This document shows positions 7,721-16,029 of a stretch of 64,000 nucleotides of DNA, piece by piece (position 1 is the first letter of the stretch; every line of letters starts with the position of its first letter). The position numbers and the translations under genes were made by a program. Origin of the DNA: Mycobacterium sp. E787 (GTDB lineage: Bacteria; Actinomycetota; Actinomycetes; Mycobacteriales; Mycobacteriaceae); the NCBI RefSeq assembly GCF_001668725.1, contig NZ_LZKL01000033.1:124001-188000 (forward strand), in the 5' to 3' direction. Below the pieces are notes generated by a model that was given only the letters and a program-made list of their open reading frames with translations, made no database searches and had not been told where the DNA came from.

Positions 7721-8902
7721 TCATGCGGCGCGCCGTGTGCACAGGCCCGCCATGTCGACCAGCGCGGCGAGCAGGTGACCGTCGAACACATTGCCGTCCA
7801 ATGCCGTCAGTGCCGTGTCGACACGTTGGGCGATGAGTAGCTCGATCCACTGCACCGCTCCCGTGGCCAGGATCAGGGTTCGCCAGCGGTCGAGAGCGGA
7901 ATCGTCGAGCCGTTCGCTGGTCATCAGTTCCCGGAACTGCAGCCGCGTCGACGGGTCGGCCAGCTGGTGGGCGGCCACCACCACACTGGTGGCCTTGCGC
8001 TCGACCAGGTCGTTGGTGGGCTTGCCCGTGGCGGCGGGGGATCCGAAGATGCCGAGGATGTCGTCGCGCAGCTGGAATGCCTCCCCGATAGCGGAGCCGT
8101 AGGCGCCCAGCGCCGCCAGCACCCGGTCGTCGCAGCCGGCCGCGGCGGCGCCGATCTCCAGGGGCCGGCGCACCGTGTAGTTTCCCGACTTCCGCCGGGC
8201 CACCGCGAGCACGCCCTCCAGCGTAGGCATGTCTCGAACGTCGGTCGCCAGATCGGCGAATTGCCCCACCGCGAGCTCGGTACGCATGGCGTCGTAGCGC
8301 GGCCACGCCCGCTGCAACTGGTGCGGCCGCAGACCGCTGTCGCGCAGCAGCTGTTCGGCCCAGATCAAGCACAGGTCGCCGAGCAGGACGGCGGCCGACT
8401 CGCCGAACCGGCGCGAGGAGCCGGACAGCCCGCGCCGGCGGTGCCACGCGGCGAATTGGATGTGTGCGGCGGGATGACCCCGCCGCGATGCCGACTCGTC
8501 CATCACGTCGTCTTGCAGCAGCGCGAACGCGTGCAGGAGCTCCAGGCTGGCGCTCGCCGTCAGCGCCGCGTCGCTGGGCGGTTCGCCACACAGCCAGCCC
8601 AGGTACATGAACGTCGACCGGAGGCACTTGCCCCCGCCGACGAACTCCGCCAAGACGTCGCCGGCCACGTCGACGCCGCATTCGCCCAGCGCGTCGGCGC
8701 GCCGGTCGGCGACGAACTCGGCGACGCGAAAGAGCACGGCCTGCCGCACACCCGCTCGCCAGGCGTCCACTTGGTCGGGATCGGGCGGGGCGGCCGGGCT
8801 GGAGGGAACTGCCTCGGCAAGACGCACACGCTGGAGAGCCCGCACATCTCCCACCGAAGCCCCCCTCACCGGGTCGGTCAGTCTCGAACGGCTCGGATTC
8901 AC
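7721..8902 (-). CDS. crtE: Geranylgeranyl diphosphate synthase (polyprenyl synthase)
   Basis: This 393-residue trans-isoprenyl diphosphate synthase starts at ATG 8902. The first aspartate-rich motif is DDVMD at residues 131-135, preceded by LLHAFALLQ. The second is DDILG at 280-284, where the last aspartate is glycine. GGK near residue 90 (substrate binding) and YTVRRPLEIG near 242 are typical. It makes C20 geranylgeranyl diphosphate for phytoene synthase. It is the first gene of the crt operon and has a dyad-symmetric operator candidate about 80 bp upstream. An idsB-like role supplying other prenyl lipids is possible. Confidence 0.88.
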   Translation of the reverse strand: MNPSRSRLTDPVRGASVGDVRALQRVRLAEAVPSSPAAPPDPDQVDAWRAGVRQAVLFRVAEFVADRRADALGECGVDVAGDVLAEFVGGGKCLRSTFMYLGWLCGEPPSDAALTASASLELLHAFALLQDDVMDESASRRGHPAAHIQFAAWHRRRGLSGSSRRFGESAAVLLGDLCLIWAEQLLRDSGLRPHQLQRAWPRYDAMRTELAVGQFADLATDVRDMPTLEGVLAVARRKSGNYTVRRPLEIGAAAAGCDDRVLAALGAYGSAIGEAFQLRDDILGIFGSPAATGKPTNDLVERKATSVVVAAHQLADPSTRLQFRELMTSERLDDSALDRWRTLILATGAVQWIELLIAQRVDTALTALDGNVFDGHLLAALVDMAGLCTRRAA

Positions 8903-8979
8903 GCGTTGGTACCCCTTTGACGAGAAAACAAAACTGGCCGATCGCGGACGTGCTCGATCGGGCCGCCCGCCGCTTAGCT

Positions 8980-9002
8980 TAAGTTATTGAAACATTAACT
9001 TA
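8980..9002. promoter_or_regulatory. Candidate MarR-type operator upstream of crtE
   Basis: An AT-rich patch in GC-rich DNA carries TAAGTTA, nine bases, then TAACTTA. The arms are perfect seven-base inverses, and two further inner positions (TG/CA) also pair. It lies 78 bp before the crtE start and between crtE and a divergent gene. MarR dimers bind such 16-23 bp dyads, and a MarR gene ends the same operon. Assignment to that regulator is inferred. Confidence 0.6.
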
Positions 9003-9109
9003 CTGAATGATCGTCCGATTCGCCAGTGGTGTTTTCCACCGGCGGCGGACGTGCAGCCGGCCGATCCGTCCCGTGGTTTCTGCCGACCGAGAACGGGAAC
9101 CCGGCGCCG

Positions 9110-9784
9110 GTGAACGTTTCCGATCTCGTCACCAAGCCCTTCCAGTGGGGGGCCGCGCTGCGCGGCCGCCGATTTTTCCACCCCGCCGGCGTGTTGGCGC
9201 AGGGTTTCATCGAGCGGACCGCGCCCGCGGCGGACGGGCTGCCGCTGCCGTCGTCTGAGGTCGTCGCCCGCGTCTCCAAGGCCGCCGGGACGCCGGGCGC
9301 ACTGCCCGACTTCGTCGGTCTGGCGTTCCGCGTCGCGCCGCAGCAAGAGGGCGGCAAGCCGTGGGACATCCTGCTGGTGTCCGCGGGCTCCGGCGTGCTG
9401 GCCCGGGCGGTGGCGCTGCGGCCGACGGTGTCGTGGACCGGGCAGAGTCTGACCAGCCTGATGCCGCTGCGCTATCGGGGAAACATCTGGTGGTTGCGGG
9501 CGCAGACCATCAGTGCTGTGAACGGTTTCGGTCTCTCGCTGGACAGCGTCCGCGACGCCATCGACGGGGGCGGCATCGACTTCGCCATCGACCAGGCCTG
9601 CGGCAGGGGCGATTTCGCGCCCCTGGCCCGGCTGACGCTGAACCGGGTCTTCGACCGCGAGCCGGACGTGTCGTTCGATCCGGTCGCCAACACCGCCCCG
9701 GGACTGAGCCTGTATCCGGAATGGCTCGCCGATCTCCGGGCGAGCGCCTACCGGCACAGCCGCGACGGCAGGGACGCGGGCTAA
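9110..9784 (+). CDS. Conserved mycobacterial hypothetical protein (sometimes labelled phosphodiesterase)
   Basis: The start at GTG 9110 gives 224 residues (opening VNVSDLVTKPFQWG). A GTG at 9026 would add a low-complexity N-terminus of 28 residues, so the shorter form is preferred. The protein has no motif I can assign a reaction to. Recognisable stretches are RRFFHPAGVLAQGFIER, RVSKAAGTPGALPDFVGLAFR and SLMPLRYRGNIWWLRA. They match a family common in actinobacteria that databases sometimes call phosphodiesterase without strong evidence. It is divergent from crtE and shares the intergenic region with the operator, so co-regulation is possible. The antisense frame lacks any family resemblance. 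Confidence 0.65.
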   Translation: MNVSDLVTKPFQWGAALRGRRFFHPAGVLAQGFIERTAPAADGLPLPSSEVVARVSKAAGTPGALPDFVGLAFRVAPQQEGGKPWDILLVSAGSGVLARAVALRPTVSWTGQSLTSLMPLRYRGNIWWLRAQTISAVNGFGLSLDSVRDAIDGGGIDFAIDQACGRGDFAPLARLTLNRVFDREPDVSFDPVANTAPGLSLYPEWLADLRASAYRHSRDGRDAG

Positions 9785-9788
9785 GGCC

Positions 9789-11144
9789 TTACCCGTTGCG
9801 CCCCAGGAGGTGTCGCAGGGCGCTTTCGAGGTCGGGCTGGCGAAACCGGTGCCCGGCCGCGGTGAGTTTCTCAGGAATCACGCGCTGGCTGGCGCACGCC
9901 AGTTCGCGGGCACCCTGCTCGCCCAGTAGCAGCCGGGGCCCGAGCGCCGGCACCGGCAAGGCCGCGGGCCGGCGCAGCACCCGGGCCAGGGTGCGGGTGT
10001 ACTCGGAGTTGCGGACCGGTTGCGGCGCAACGGCATTCACCGGCCCGGACAGTTCCGTGTCCCACAGCGCGCGGTGATAGACGTCGATCAGGTCGTCGAT
10101 CCCGATCCACGACAGCCATTGCCGCCCGTCGCCGAGCCGGCCGCCGAGCCCCGCGGCGAACAGGGGGCGCAGCAGCTTCAACGTGCCGCCGCGGGGCGAT
10201 TGCACGATGCCGGTGCGCACCCGCACCGTCCGCACCGGAGCCGCCTCCGCGGGCGCGGTCGCCTCCTCCCACTCGGCGACGACGTCGGCCAGGAACCCGT
10301 CGCCGCGGTCACCGTCCTCGGTCAGGACCTCGTCGCCGCGGTCGTATCCGTAGTAGCCGATCGCCGAAGCCGAGATGAATACCGACGGCCGGGGATCGGT
10401 GCGGCCCAGCAGCTCGGCGAGCCGGCGGGTCGGACCGATCCGGCTGTCGCGGATGGCCTTTCGGTGCCCCTCGGTGAACCGGCCGGCGATGGAGGCGCCC
10501 GCGAGATGGATCACCGCGTCGACCCCGGCGAGCAGCTCGGGGTCGGGGTCGTCGGGGTTCCACCGCCGCTCGTCGTCGCCGGTGGGGGCGCGGCGGACCA
10601 GCGCGATGACGCGGTGGCCGCCGGTGCGCAGGAACGCGGTCAGCGCCGAGCCGACCAGTCCGGACGATCCGGTGACCGCGACGGTCTTCGGCGTCAGACC
10701 GTGCTCGGCCGCCAGCCGGTGCGCGGCCAAATCATCGGCCAACTGACGATGCCGGTAGGCGAACATGGGGCGCAACAACGAGCCGGGCACCGGCGTGTCG
10801 ACCCGGTCGATCACCCGGGTCCGGTTGCCGCCGGCATCCTCGAACTCATGGCTGTGCCGCCAGCGCACCACGATTCGCGCCGGCAGCGACGCAGGTCCCG
10901 CGCTGTCGATGGCGTCGACGAATCGCCGGGGCGGGTCGTAGGAATCCGCCTCGTGTCGGGCGACCCACCGCAGGCCGCCGGGCAGCGCCAGCACGGCGCG
11001 GCCGTCCTCGAGCGAGGCCGCCTCGGTGACCACCCGCATGGGTTGCCACGGCGGCGACAGCCGGTCGAAGGCACCCGGCCTGGCGTGCCACGCGAAGACC
11101 TCGGCGCGCGGTGCATCGACCACGCTCGAATATTCCAGCCCCAT
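9789..11144 (-). CDS. SRPBCC-SDR fusion, TIGR01777-type NAD-dependent epimerase
   Basis: This protein has 451 residues. Residues 1 to about 150 form an SRPBCC/polyketide-cyclase-like domain (MGLEYSSVVDAP, with VRWRHSHEF in the middle). From about 155 a short-chain reductase fold follows with the nucleotide motif TGSSGLVG at 158-165, then VIHLAGASIAGR and FISASAIGYYG. The second half belongs to the TIGR01777 family (M. tuberculosis Rv2216 is similar but lacks the first domain). The substrate is unknown. A TAACGT hexamer ends seven bases before the ATG, suggesting a leaderless mRNA. It is convergent with the hypothetical gene ending at 9784, only 4 bp away. Confidence 0.8.
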   Translation of the reverse strand: MGLEYSSVVDAPRAEVFAWHARPGAFDRLSPPWQPMRVVTEAASLEDGRAVLALPGGLRWVARHEADSYDPPRRFVDAIDSAGPASLPARIVVRWRHSHEFEDAGGNRTRVIDRVDTPVPGSLLRPMFAYRHRQLADDLAAHRLAAEHGLTPKTVAVTGSSGLVGSALTAFLRTGGHRVIALVRRAPTGDDERRWNPDDPDPELLAGVDAVIHLAGASIAGRFTEGHRKAIRDSRIGPTRRLAELLGRTDPRPSVFISASAIGYYGYDRGDEVLTEDGDRGDGFLADVVAEWEEATAPAEAAPVRTVRVRTGIVQSPRGGTLKLLRPLFAAGLGGRLGDGRQWLSWIGIDDLIDVYHRALWDTELSGPVNAVAPQPVRNSEYTRTLARVLRRPAALPVPALGPRLLLGEQGARELACASQRVIPEKLTAAGHRFRQPDLESALRHLLGRNG

Positions 11145-11151
11145 CTTTCGA

Positions 11152-11157
11152 ACGTTA
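11152..11157 (-). promoter_or_regulatory. -10 hexamer TAACGT, leaderless start
   Basis: Reading the minus strand, TAACGT is followed by seven bases and the ATG at 11144, which puts the transcription start at or next to the start codon. It overlaps the stop codon of the upstream glycosyltransferase gene. Confidence 0.5.
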
Positions 11158-12399
11158 GCGGTCGGGCAGCGCGTGCTCGACGATGGGCAGCCGCGGCCGG
11201 GGCTGGCGTTCGCCCCGCTTGGCCGCCAGGTAGACCTGCGCGGTCTCCTCGGCCACCGTGTGCCAGTCGAAGGCGGCGGTGAGTCGTTCGCGGGCGGCGT
11301 GGGCGCGCCGCTGCGCGGCGTCGGGGTCGTCGAGCACCGCGCGGATCGCCGCCGCCAGCGCCCGCACGTCGCGGGGCGGGCACGACACCCCGGTCTGCCC
11401 GTCGATCACCGCCTCGCCCAGCCCGCCGATGTTGGTCGTGACCAGCGGCGTGCCGGCCGCCGCGGCCTCCAGCGCGACGATGCCGAACGGCTCGTAGTGG
11501 CTGGGCAGCACCGCGGCGTCGGCCCGGTGCAGCACCGCCAGCAACTCGGCGCGTTCGAGATGCCCGGCGAACCGAATCGCCTTGAGCACCCTGTGTTTAC
11601 GCGCCTGCTCGACAAGCCAGTCCTGCTGCGTACCCTCCCCGGCGATGGTCAGCGTGGTGCCCGGGTGGGCGCGCCGCACGCGCGGCAGCGCGGCGATGAC
11701 GTCGTGCACACCCTTCTCGTACTCGAGCCGCCCCAGGTAGAGCAGCTCGGGCGGGCCCGGGCGAGGCCGGCGCGCCGCGAACGGCCACCGCCCCGCGTCA
11801 ATGCCGTTGCGGATCACCGTGATCTCGGCCAGGCCGGGCCCGAACAGTTCGGTGATCTCGTCGGCCATCGAGGCCGAACAGGTGATGAGCGAATCGGATT
11901 CGCGCACCAGCCACGACTCCACCGCGTGCACCTGACGGCTGATCGGCCCGGAGACCCAGCCGGAATGCCGACCGGCCTCCGTGGCGTGAATCGTGGAAAC
12001 CATTGGCACATCGTAGAATTCGGCAAGCGCGATGGCCGGGTGGGCCACCAGCCAGTCGTGTGCGTGCACGACGTCGGGACGCCACGGCCGCTCGGTGCCC
12101 GGTTTCTTCAAACCGAGGCCGGCGCGGATCATCGAATGACCCATCGCCAGGGTCCAGGCCATCATGTCGTCGCCGAAGGTGAATTCGTGCGGATCCTGCG
12201 CGGCCGCGATCACCCGGACGCCCTCGCTGGCCTCATCGGAGGACGGGTGCGTGCTCGGATCGGTGCCCGTGGCGCGCCGCGACAGGACGACGACGTCGTG
12301 GCCGGCGCCGGCCAGCGCGGTCGAGAGGTGATGCACGTGGCGGCCCAGCCCGCCGATCACCACCGGTGGGTACTCCCACGACACCATCAGGATCTTCAC
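11155..12399 (-). CDS. GT4 alpha-glucosyltransferase (Rv3032-like)
   Basis: The product is 414 residues from GTG 12399, with an excellent Shine-Dalgarno (AGGAGG) eight bases upstream. This is the same length as M. tuberculosis Rv3032. The N-terminal Rossmann domain opens with MVSWEYPPVVIGGLGRHVHHL. The C-terminal GT-B domain carries the E-x7-E motif, E303 and E311, in HYEPFGIVALEAAAAG. Rv3032 is an alpha-1,4-glucosyltransferase used for methylglucose lipopolysaccharide and glycogen. The branching enzyme and methyltransferase homologues lie upstream on the same strand, supporting that assignment. The donor nucleotide cannot be read from the sequence. Confidence 0.85.
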   Translation of the reverse strand: MKILMVSWEYPPVVIGGLGRHVHHLSTALAGAGHDVVVLSRRATGTDPSTHPSSDEASEGVRVIAAAQDPHEFTFGDDMMAWTLAMGHSMIRAGLGLKKPGTERPWRPDVVHAHDWLVAHPAIALAEFYDVPMVSTIHATEAGRHSGWVSGPISRQVHAVESWLVRESDSLITCSASMADEITELFGPGLAEITVIRNGIDAGRWPFAARRPRPGPPELLYLGRLEYEKGVHDVIAALPRVRRAHPGTTLTIAGEGTQQDWLVEQARKHRVLKAIRFAGHLERAELLAVLHRADAAVLPSHYEPFGIVALEAAAAGTPLVTTNIGGLGEAVIDGQTGVSCPPRDVRALAAAIRAVLDDPDAAQRRAHAARERLTAAFDWHTVAEETAQVYLAAKRGERQPRPRLPIVEHALPDR

Positions 12400-12496
12400 G
12401 AGTGCGGCCTCCTGCACGAGCGCGAGCGTGCACAGAATGCCGGCCGTGGCGGCGTGTCGACGTACAGACACGCACGCTCGCGAAAGCCGGTCCGCC

Positions 12497-14086
12497 TCAC
12501 CGGGGCAGCCTACGCGCATCGAGGGCCCCGAACAGGCCGTCGGCGCGATTCCAGCCCTCGGCAAGCCGCTGTGCGGCGTCGCGGCGGCCCGACGCCAGCG
12601 CACCGGCGATCTCGCGGGTGGCGTGCGCGTGCAGATGAGCGCGGTAACGGGCGTAGTCGGCGGCCGTGTCCTTGCTCACCATGAACGGCCAGTCGCTGGA
12701 AACGGTGAGCAGGGTCTCGCGCAGGATCTGGTCGGCGACGTGGTCGCGGGGGGTCGGCCCGTCCAGCGACGCCAGCTGGGACAGCGCCTTGTCGACGGTG
12801 CCCAGCGCGGTGTCGACCACCTCGGTGTTGAGCTGGACCAGGTCGGCCACCTGCTCGCCCGCCCACACCTGCCAGTCCTTGCCCGAGCCCCACGAGCTCG
12901 GCGGCAGGGCGACCGGGTCGCCGACGAACCCGTCGTCGATCGCGTCGCTCAGGGTGCCCACCCGCACGCCCGCGGCGGGCAGGGCCCGCAGCACCCGCTC
13001 CAGCCACGTCGGGCCCTCGTACCACCAGTGGCCGAACAGCTCGGTGTCGAAGGCGGCGATGACGTGAGCGGGCCGCCCGATGCGCTCCGACTCGCTCGTC
13101 AGCCGTCCGCGGACCACGTCGACGAAGTCGGCGACGTGCGCGTCGACGGCGTGGTCGGCGCGCTCGGGATCGTAGGGCGCCTTGCCCTCCGACGCCACGT
13201 TGCGGCCGGTCACGCGGGCCGGCTTGAGGCCGGTCAGGTGGTCGTAGGTGTGGAAGTCGCGGTAGGCCGAGTGGCCGGGGTAGCCGGATTTCGGCGACCA
13301 CACCCGGTAGCTGACCTGCAGGTCCCGACCGAACGCCACCACGTCGGTGTCGCCGACGGGCCGGCCCAGCGCGGTGTCGCCGTGCAGCGACGGGCCGTCG
13401 ACCATGAAATGCGTGACGCCCGCGGCGGCGTAGTCGTGTTCCATGCCCGGCGCGTACGCGCATTCGGGCGCCCAGATCCCGGTCGGGAGATGCGCCAACC
13501 GCTGCTGCGCGTCTGCCAGGCCCTCGCGCAGCGCGAACTCGCGCAGCCGCGGATTCAGCAGCGGCTGGAAGGGGTGGGCCAGCGGGCCGCCGAGCAACTC
13601 GACCGTGCCGGCGTCGACCAGGCCGCGCAGCAGTGGGCTGCCGCCGTGCCGCCACAGGGTGGCGAAGTCGTCCAGGGCCCGGTCCGCCTCCGCGCATTCG
13701 CGAATCCCGAAGGCGCGCAACGCTTCCGGTGTGCACGACTGGTAGCCGGCCGACTTCGAGGTGGGGGCCGGGCGCATGCTCGTCGCCGCGGCCGCCTCGG
13801 TGGCGCGCAGCCGCCAGTTGGCCAGCCAGTGATGCATGCCGTCGAGGCAGTACGGGTCGTCGAGCTGGGCGTTGACCACCGGGGTGACGCCGAGCGTGAT
13901 CAGCCGGTGCCGATCCTCGCCGGCCAGCGTGTGCAGCACCCGCAGCAGCGGCAGGTAGGACGCCGCCCAGGACTGATACAGCCATTCCTCGCCGACCGGC
14001 CAGCGGCCGTGGTGGGCCAGCCACGGCAGGTGGGTGTGCAGCACCAGGGTGAACAAGCCCGGCACCCGCGCCTCGGAGGTGGTCAC
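12497..14086 (-). CDS. GH57 alpha-glucan branching enzyme (Rv3031-like)
   Basis: This 529-residue protein starts at ATG 14086. It opens with a GH57 motif (LVLHTHLPWLAH). The nucleophile region GIWAPECAYAPGME has E208, and AAFDTELFGHWWYEGP has D347 as the likely acid/base. The C-terminal helical extension ends in WNRADGLFGALDARR, which is typical of GH57 branching enzymes. The family cleaves an alpha-1,4 bond and transfers the chain to form an alpha-1,6 branch. M. tuberculosis Rv3031 is the syntenic match. It overlaps the methyltransferase by 4 bp and is followed after 97 bp by the glucosyltransferase. Confidence 0.87.
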   Translation of the reverse strand: MTTSEARVPGLFTLVLHTHLPWLAHHGRWPVGEEWLYQSWAASYLPLLRVLHTLAGEDRHRLITLGVTPVVNAQLDDPYCLDGMHHWLANWRLRATEAAAATSMRPAPTSKSAGYQSCTPEALRAFGIRECAEADRALDDFATLWRHGGSPLLRGLVDAGTVELLGGPLAHPFQPLLNPRLREFALREGLADAQQRLAHLPTGIWAPECAYAPGMEHDYAAAGVTHFMVDGPSLHGDTALGRPVGDTDVVAFGRDLQVSYRVWSPKSGYPGHSAYRDFHTYDHLTGLKPARVTGRNVASEGKAPYDPERADHAVDAHVADFVDVVRGRLTSESERIGRPAHVIAAFDTELFGHWWYEGPTWLERVLRALPAAGVRVGTLSDAIDDGFVGDPVALPPSSWGSGKDWQVWAGEQVADLVQLNTEVVDTALGTVDKALSQLASLDGPTPRDHVADQILRETLLTVSSDWPFMVSKDTAADYARYRAHLHAHATREIAGALASGRRDAAQRLAEGWNRADGLFGALDARRLPR

Positions 14087-14892
14087 GGGCGGACCGCGAT
14101 CGCGATCAGGTCGAGGCTGGCGTCGATATCAGCGACGGTGGCGTCGAGGACGTCGAAGTCGTCGCAGGTGACGGCGGCGACGTCGGCCGCCAGCTCGGGC
14201 GGCCACGGCTGATCGGCCACCGCCCGCGCGATCTGCGCGTCGATGATGGACCCGCCGTGGCGCGCGTCCATCTCGCGCAGGCGCGGGCCGTGGAACAGCC
14301 CGCTGACCTTCACCCCGGTGAACCCCGCGCCGACCAGCAACTCGGTCAGCTCGGCGGCGTTCAGCTCGCGGGTGTGAAACGGGTTGATGGGGGTGTCGCG
14401 GCCCGGCGAGAAGGTGATCCGGTTGGGGGTGGACACCATCACCAGGCCCGACGGGCGCAGCACCCGGGCGCACTCGGCGACAAACTGTGGCTGGTCCCAC
14501 AGGTGCTCGATGACCTGGAAGTTCACCACAACATCCACCGACCCGTCGGGCAGTGGCAGCTCGGCGAGGTTGGCCTGCATGACCTCCACCCGGGGATAGC
14601 GGGCGCGGACATGGGTCACGGCGGCCGCGTCGTAATCGACCGCGACCACCCGGCGCGCGACCTCCGCGAGCAGGTCGGCGCCGTACCCCTCGCCGCAGCC
14701 GGCCTCGAGCACGTCGGCGCCCGCGCAGCGGGGCGCAAGCCGCTGGTAGACGACCTGATGGCGACGAAACCAGTAGTTCTCGATGTCCAGGTCCGGGATG
14801 GTGCGCTCGCCGGTCAGCGTCAGCACCGCGTCGGGCCCCGGCGCGGGGTCGCCGGGGGCGTCGGGGGGAACGTCGGACAGGTGTGCGCTCAT
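14083..14892 (-). CDS. SAM-dependent methyltransferase (Rv3030-like)
   Basis: This 269-residue class I methyltransferase starts at ATG 14892. The SAM motif is VLEAGCGEGYG (about residues 61-71), followed by VVAVDYDAAAV and the motif IV-like VDVVVNFQVIEHL. LRPSGLVMVSTPN and a family-specific NPFHTREL follow. It is the first gene of a three-gene operon with the branching enzyme and glucosyltransferase. Proposed roles for the family in mycobacteria are O-methylation of polymethylated polysaccharides; the exact position methylated is not evident from sequence. A TAGCCT hexamer lies nine bases before the ATG (14902-14907, minus strand). Confidence 0.82.
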   Translation of the reverse strand: MSAHLSDVPPDAPGDPAPGPDAVLTLTGERTIPDLDIENYWFRRHQVVYQRLAPRCAGADVLEAGCGEGYGADLLAEVARRVVAVDYDAAAVTHVRARYPRVEVMQANLAELPLPDGSVDVVVNFQVIEHLWDQPQFVAECARVLRPSGLVMVSTPNRITFSPGRDTPINPFHTRELNAAELTELLVGAGFTGVKVSGLFHGPRLREMDARHGGSIIDAQIARAVADQPWPPELAADVAAVTCDDFDVLDATVADIDASLDLIAIAVRP

Positions 14893-15176
14893 TGCATAGG
14901 CAGGCTAACGCGAAGTGTCGGATTCGCGAACCGCGAAGTGGGCACCCCTGTTGGCGGCGGCGGACAGGGCGAAAGAAGCTGCCGCCGGGCGCCGATGCCG
15001 TCCGCGATGGCGGACGGGGGAGGAGCCGGGCAGTTGTGCCTGCGTGACCGGCTATGGTGTGAAGGCAGACCGCACAAAGTTACCCGCCAGTAACACGGAA
15101 GTGCGGTTAAAAAATGCGTGACCGAGGTCCCGCAGTCGACCGCTGCGGACCCCTTCGAGGAGGACGAACCAGACTC

Positions 15177-15977
15177 ATGACGAACATCGTGGTCCTGATC
15201 AAGCAGGTCCCAGACACCTGGTCGGAGCGCAAGCTCACCGACGGCGACTACACGCTGGACCGCGAGGCCGCCGACGCGGTGCTGGACGAGATCAACGAGC
15301 GCGCCGTCGAAGAGGCGCTGCAGATTCGCGAAAAAGAGGCCGCCGACGGCACCGAGGGCTCGGTGACCGTGCTGACCGCCGGCCCCGAGCGTGCGACCGA
15401 GGCGATCCGCAAGGCCCTGTCCATGGGCGCCGACAAGGCCGTCCACCTCAAGGACGACGGCATGCACGGCTCCTGCGTGGTCCAGACCGCGTGGGCGCTG
15501 GCGCGGGCGCTTGGCACCATCGAGGGCACCGAGCTGGTGATCGCGGGCAACGAATCCACCGACGGCTCCGGCGGCGCGGTGCCGGCCATCATCGCCGAGT
15601 ACCTCGGCCTGCCGCAGCTGACCCACCTGCGCAAGCTGTCGGTCGAGGGCGGCAAGATCACCGGCGAGCGCGAGACCGACGACGGCGTGTTCAGCCTCGA
15701 GGCCACCCTGCCCGCGGTGGTGAGCGTGACCGAGAAGATCAACGAGCCGCGGTTCCCCTCCTTCAAGGGCATCATGGCCGCCAAGAAGAAAGAGGTCACG
15801 GTGCTGACCCTGGCGGAGATCGGGGTCGAGGCCGACGAGGTCGGGCTCGCGAACGCCGGGTCCACCGTGCTGTCCTCGACGCCCAAGCCGCCCAAGACCG
15901 CGGGTGAGAAGGTCACCGACGAAGGCGAGGGCGGCAATCAGGTCGCCCAGTACCTGGTCGGCCAGAAGATCATCTAG
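15177..15977 (+). CDS. etfB: Electron transfer flavoprotein beta subunit
   Basis: This is a 266-residue protein from ATG 15177, equal in length to M. tuberculosis FixA/Rv3029c. It opens MTNIVVLIKQVPDTWSERKL, the usual EtfB N-terminus, and contains DEINERAVEEAL and an AGNESTDGSGGAVPAIIAEYL nucleotide-binding loop. The ETF heterodimer carries electrons from acyl-CoA dehydrogenases to the respiratory chain. etfA follows after 52 bp. A GAGGAGG ribosome site lies upstream with rather long spacing (about 13 bp). It is divergent from the methyltransferase operon. Confidence 0.95.
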   Translation: MTNIVVLIKQVPDTWSERKLTDGDYTLDREAADAVLDEINERAVEEALQIREKEAADGTEGSVTVLTAGPERATEAIRKALSMGADKAVHLKDDGMHGSCVVQTAWALARALGTIEGTELVIAGNESTDGSGGAVPAIIAEYLGLPQLTHLRKLSVEGGKITGERETDDGVFSLEATLPAVVSVTEKINEPRFPSFKGIMAAKKKEVTVLTLAEIGVEADEVGLANAGSTVLSSTPKPPKTAGEKVTDEGEGGNQVAQYLVGQKII

Positions 15978-16029
15978 CGGCCCACCTATTTCACACGTCC
16001 CCCAAAACACGAGAAGAGCGACATAACCC

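Noticed and set aside
9361..10077. 238-residue plus frame bridging the hypothetical gene and the SDR fusion
   Set aside because: It overlaps two better supported genes in other frames and is arginine-rich without motifs.
12428..14212. 594-residue plus-strand frame opposite the GH57 gene
   Set aside because: The opposite strand has full GH57 catalytic motifs, and this frame shows only low-complexity antisense sequence.
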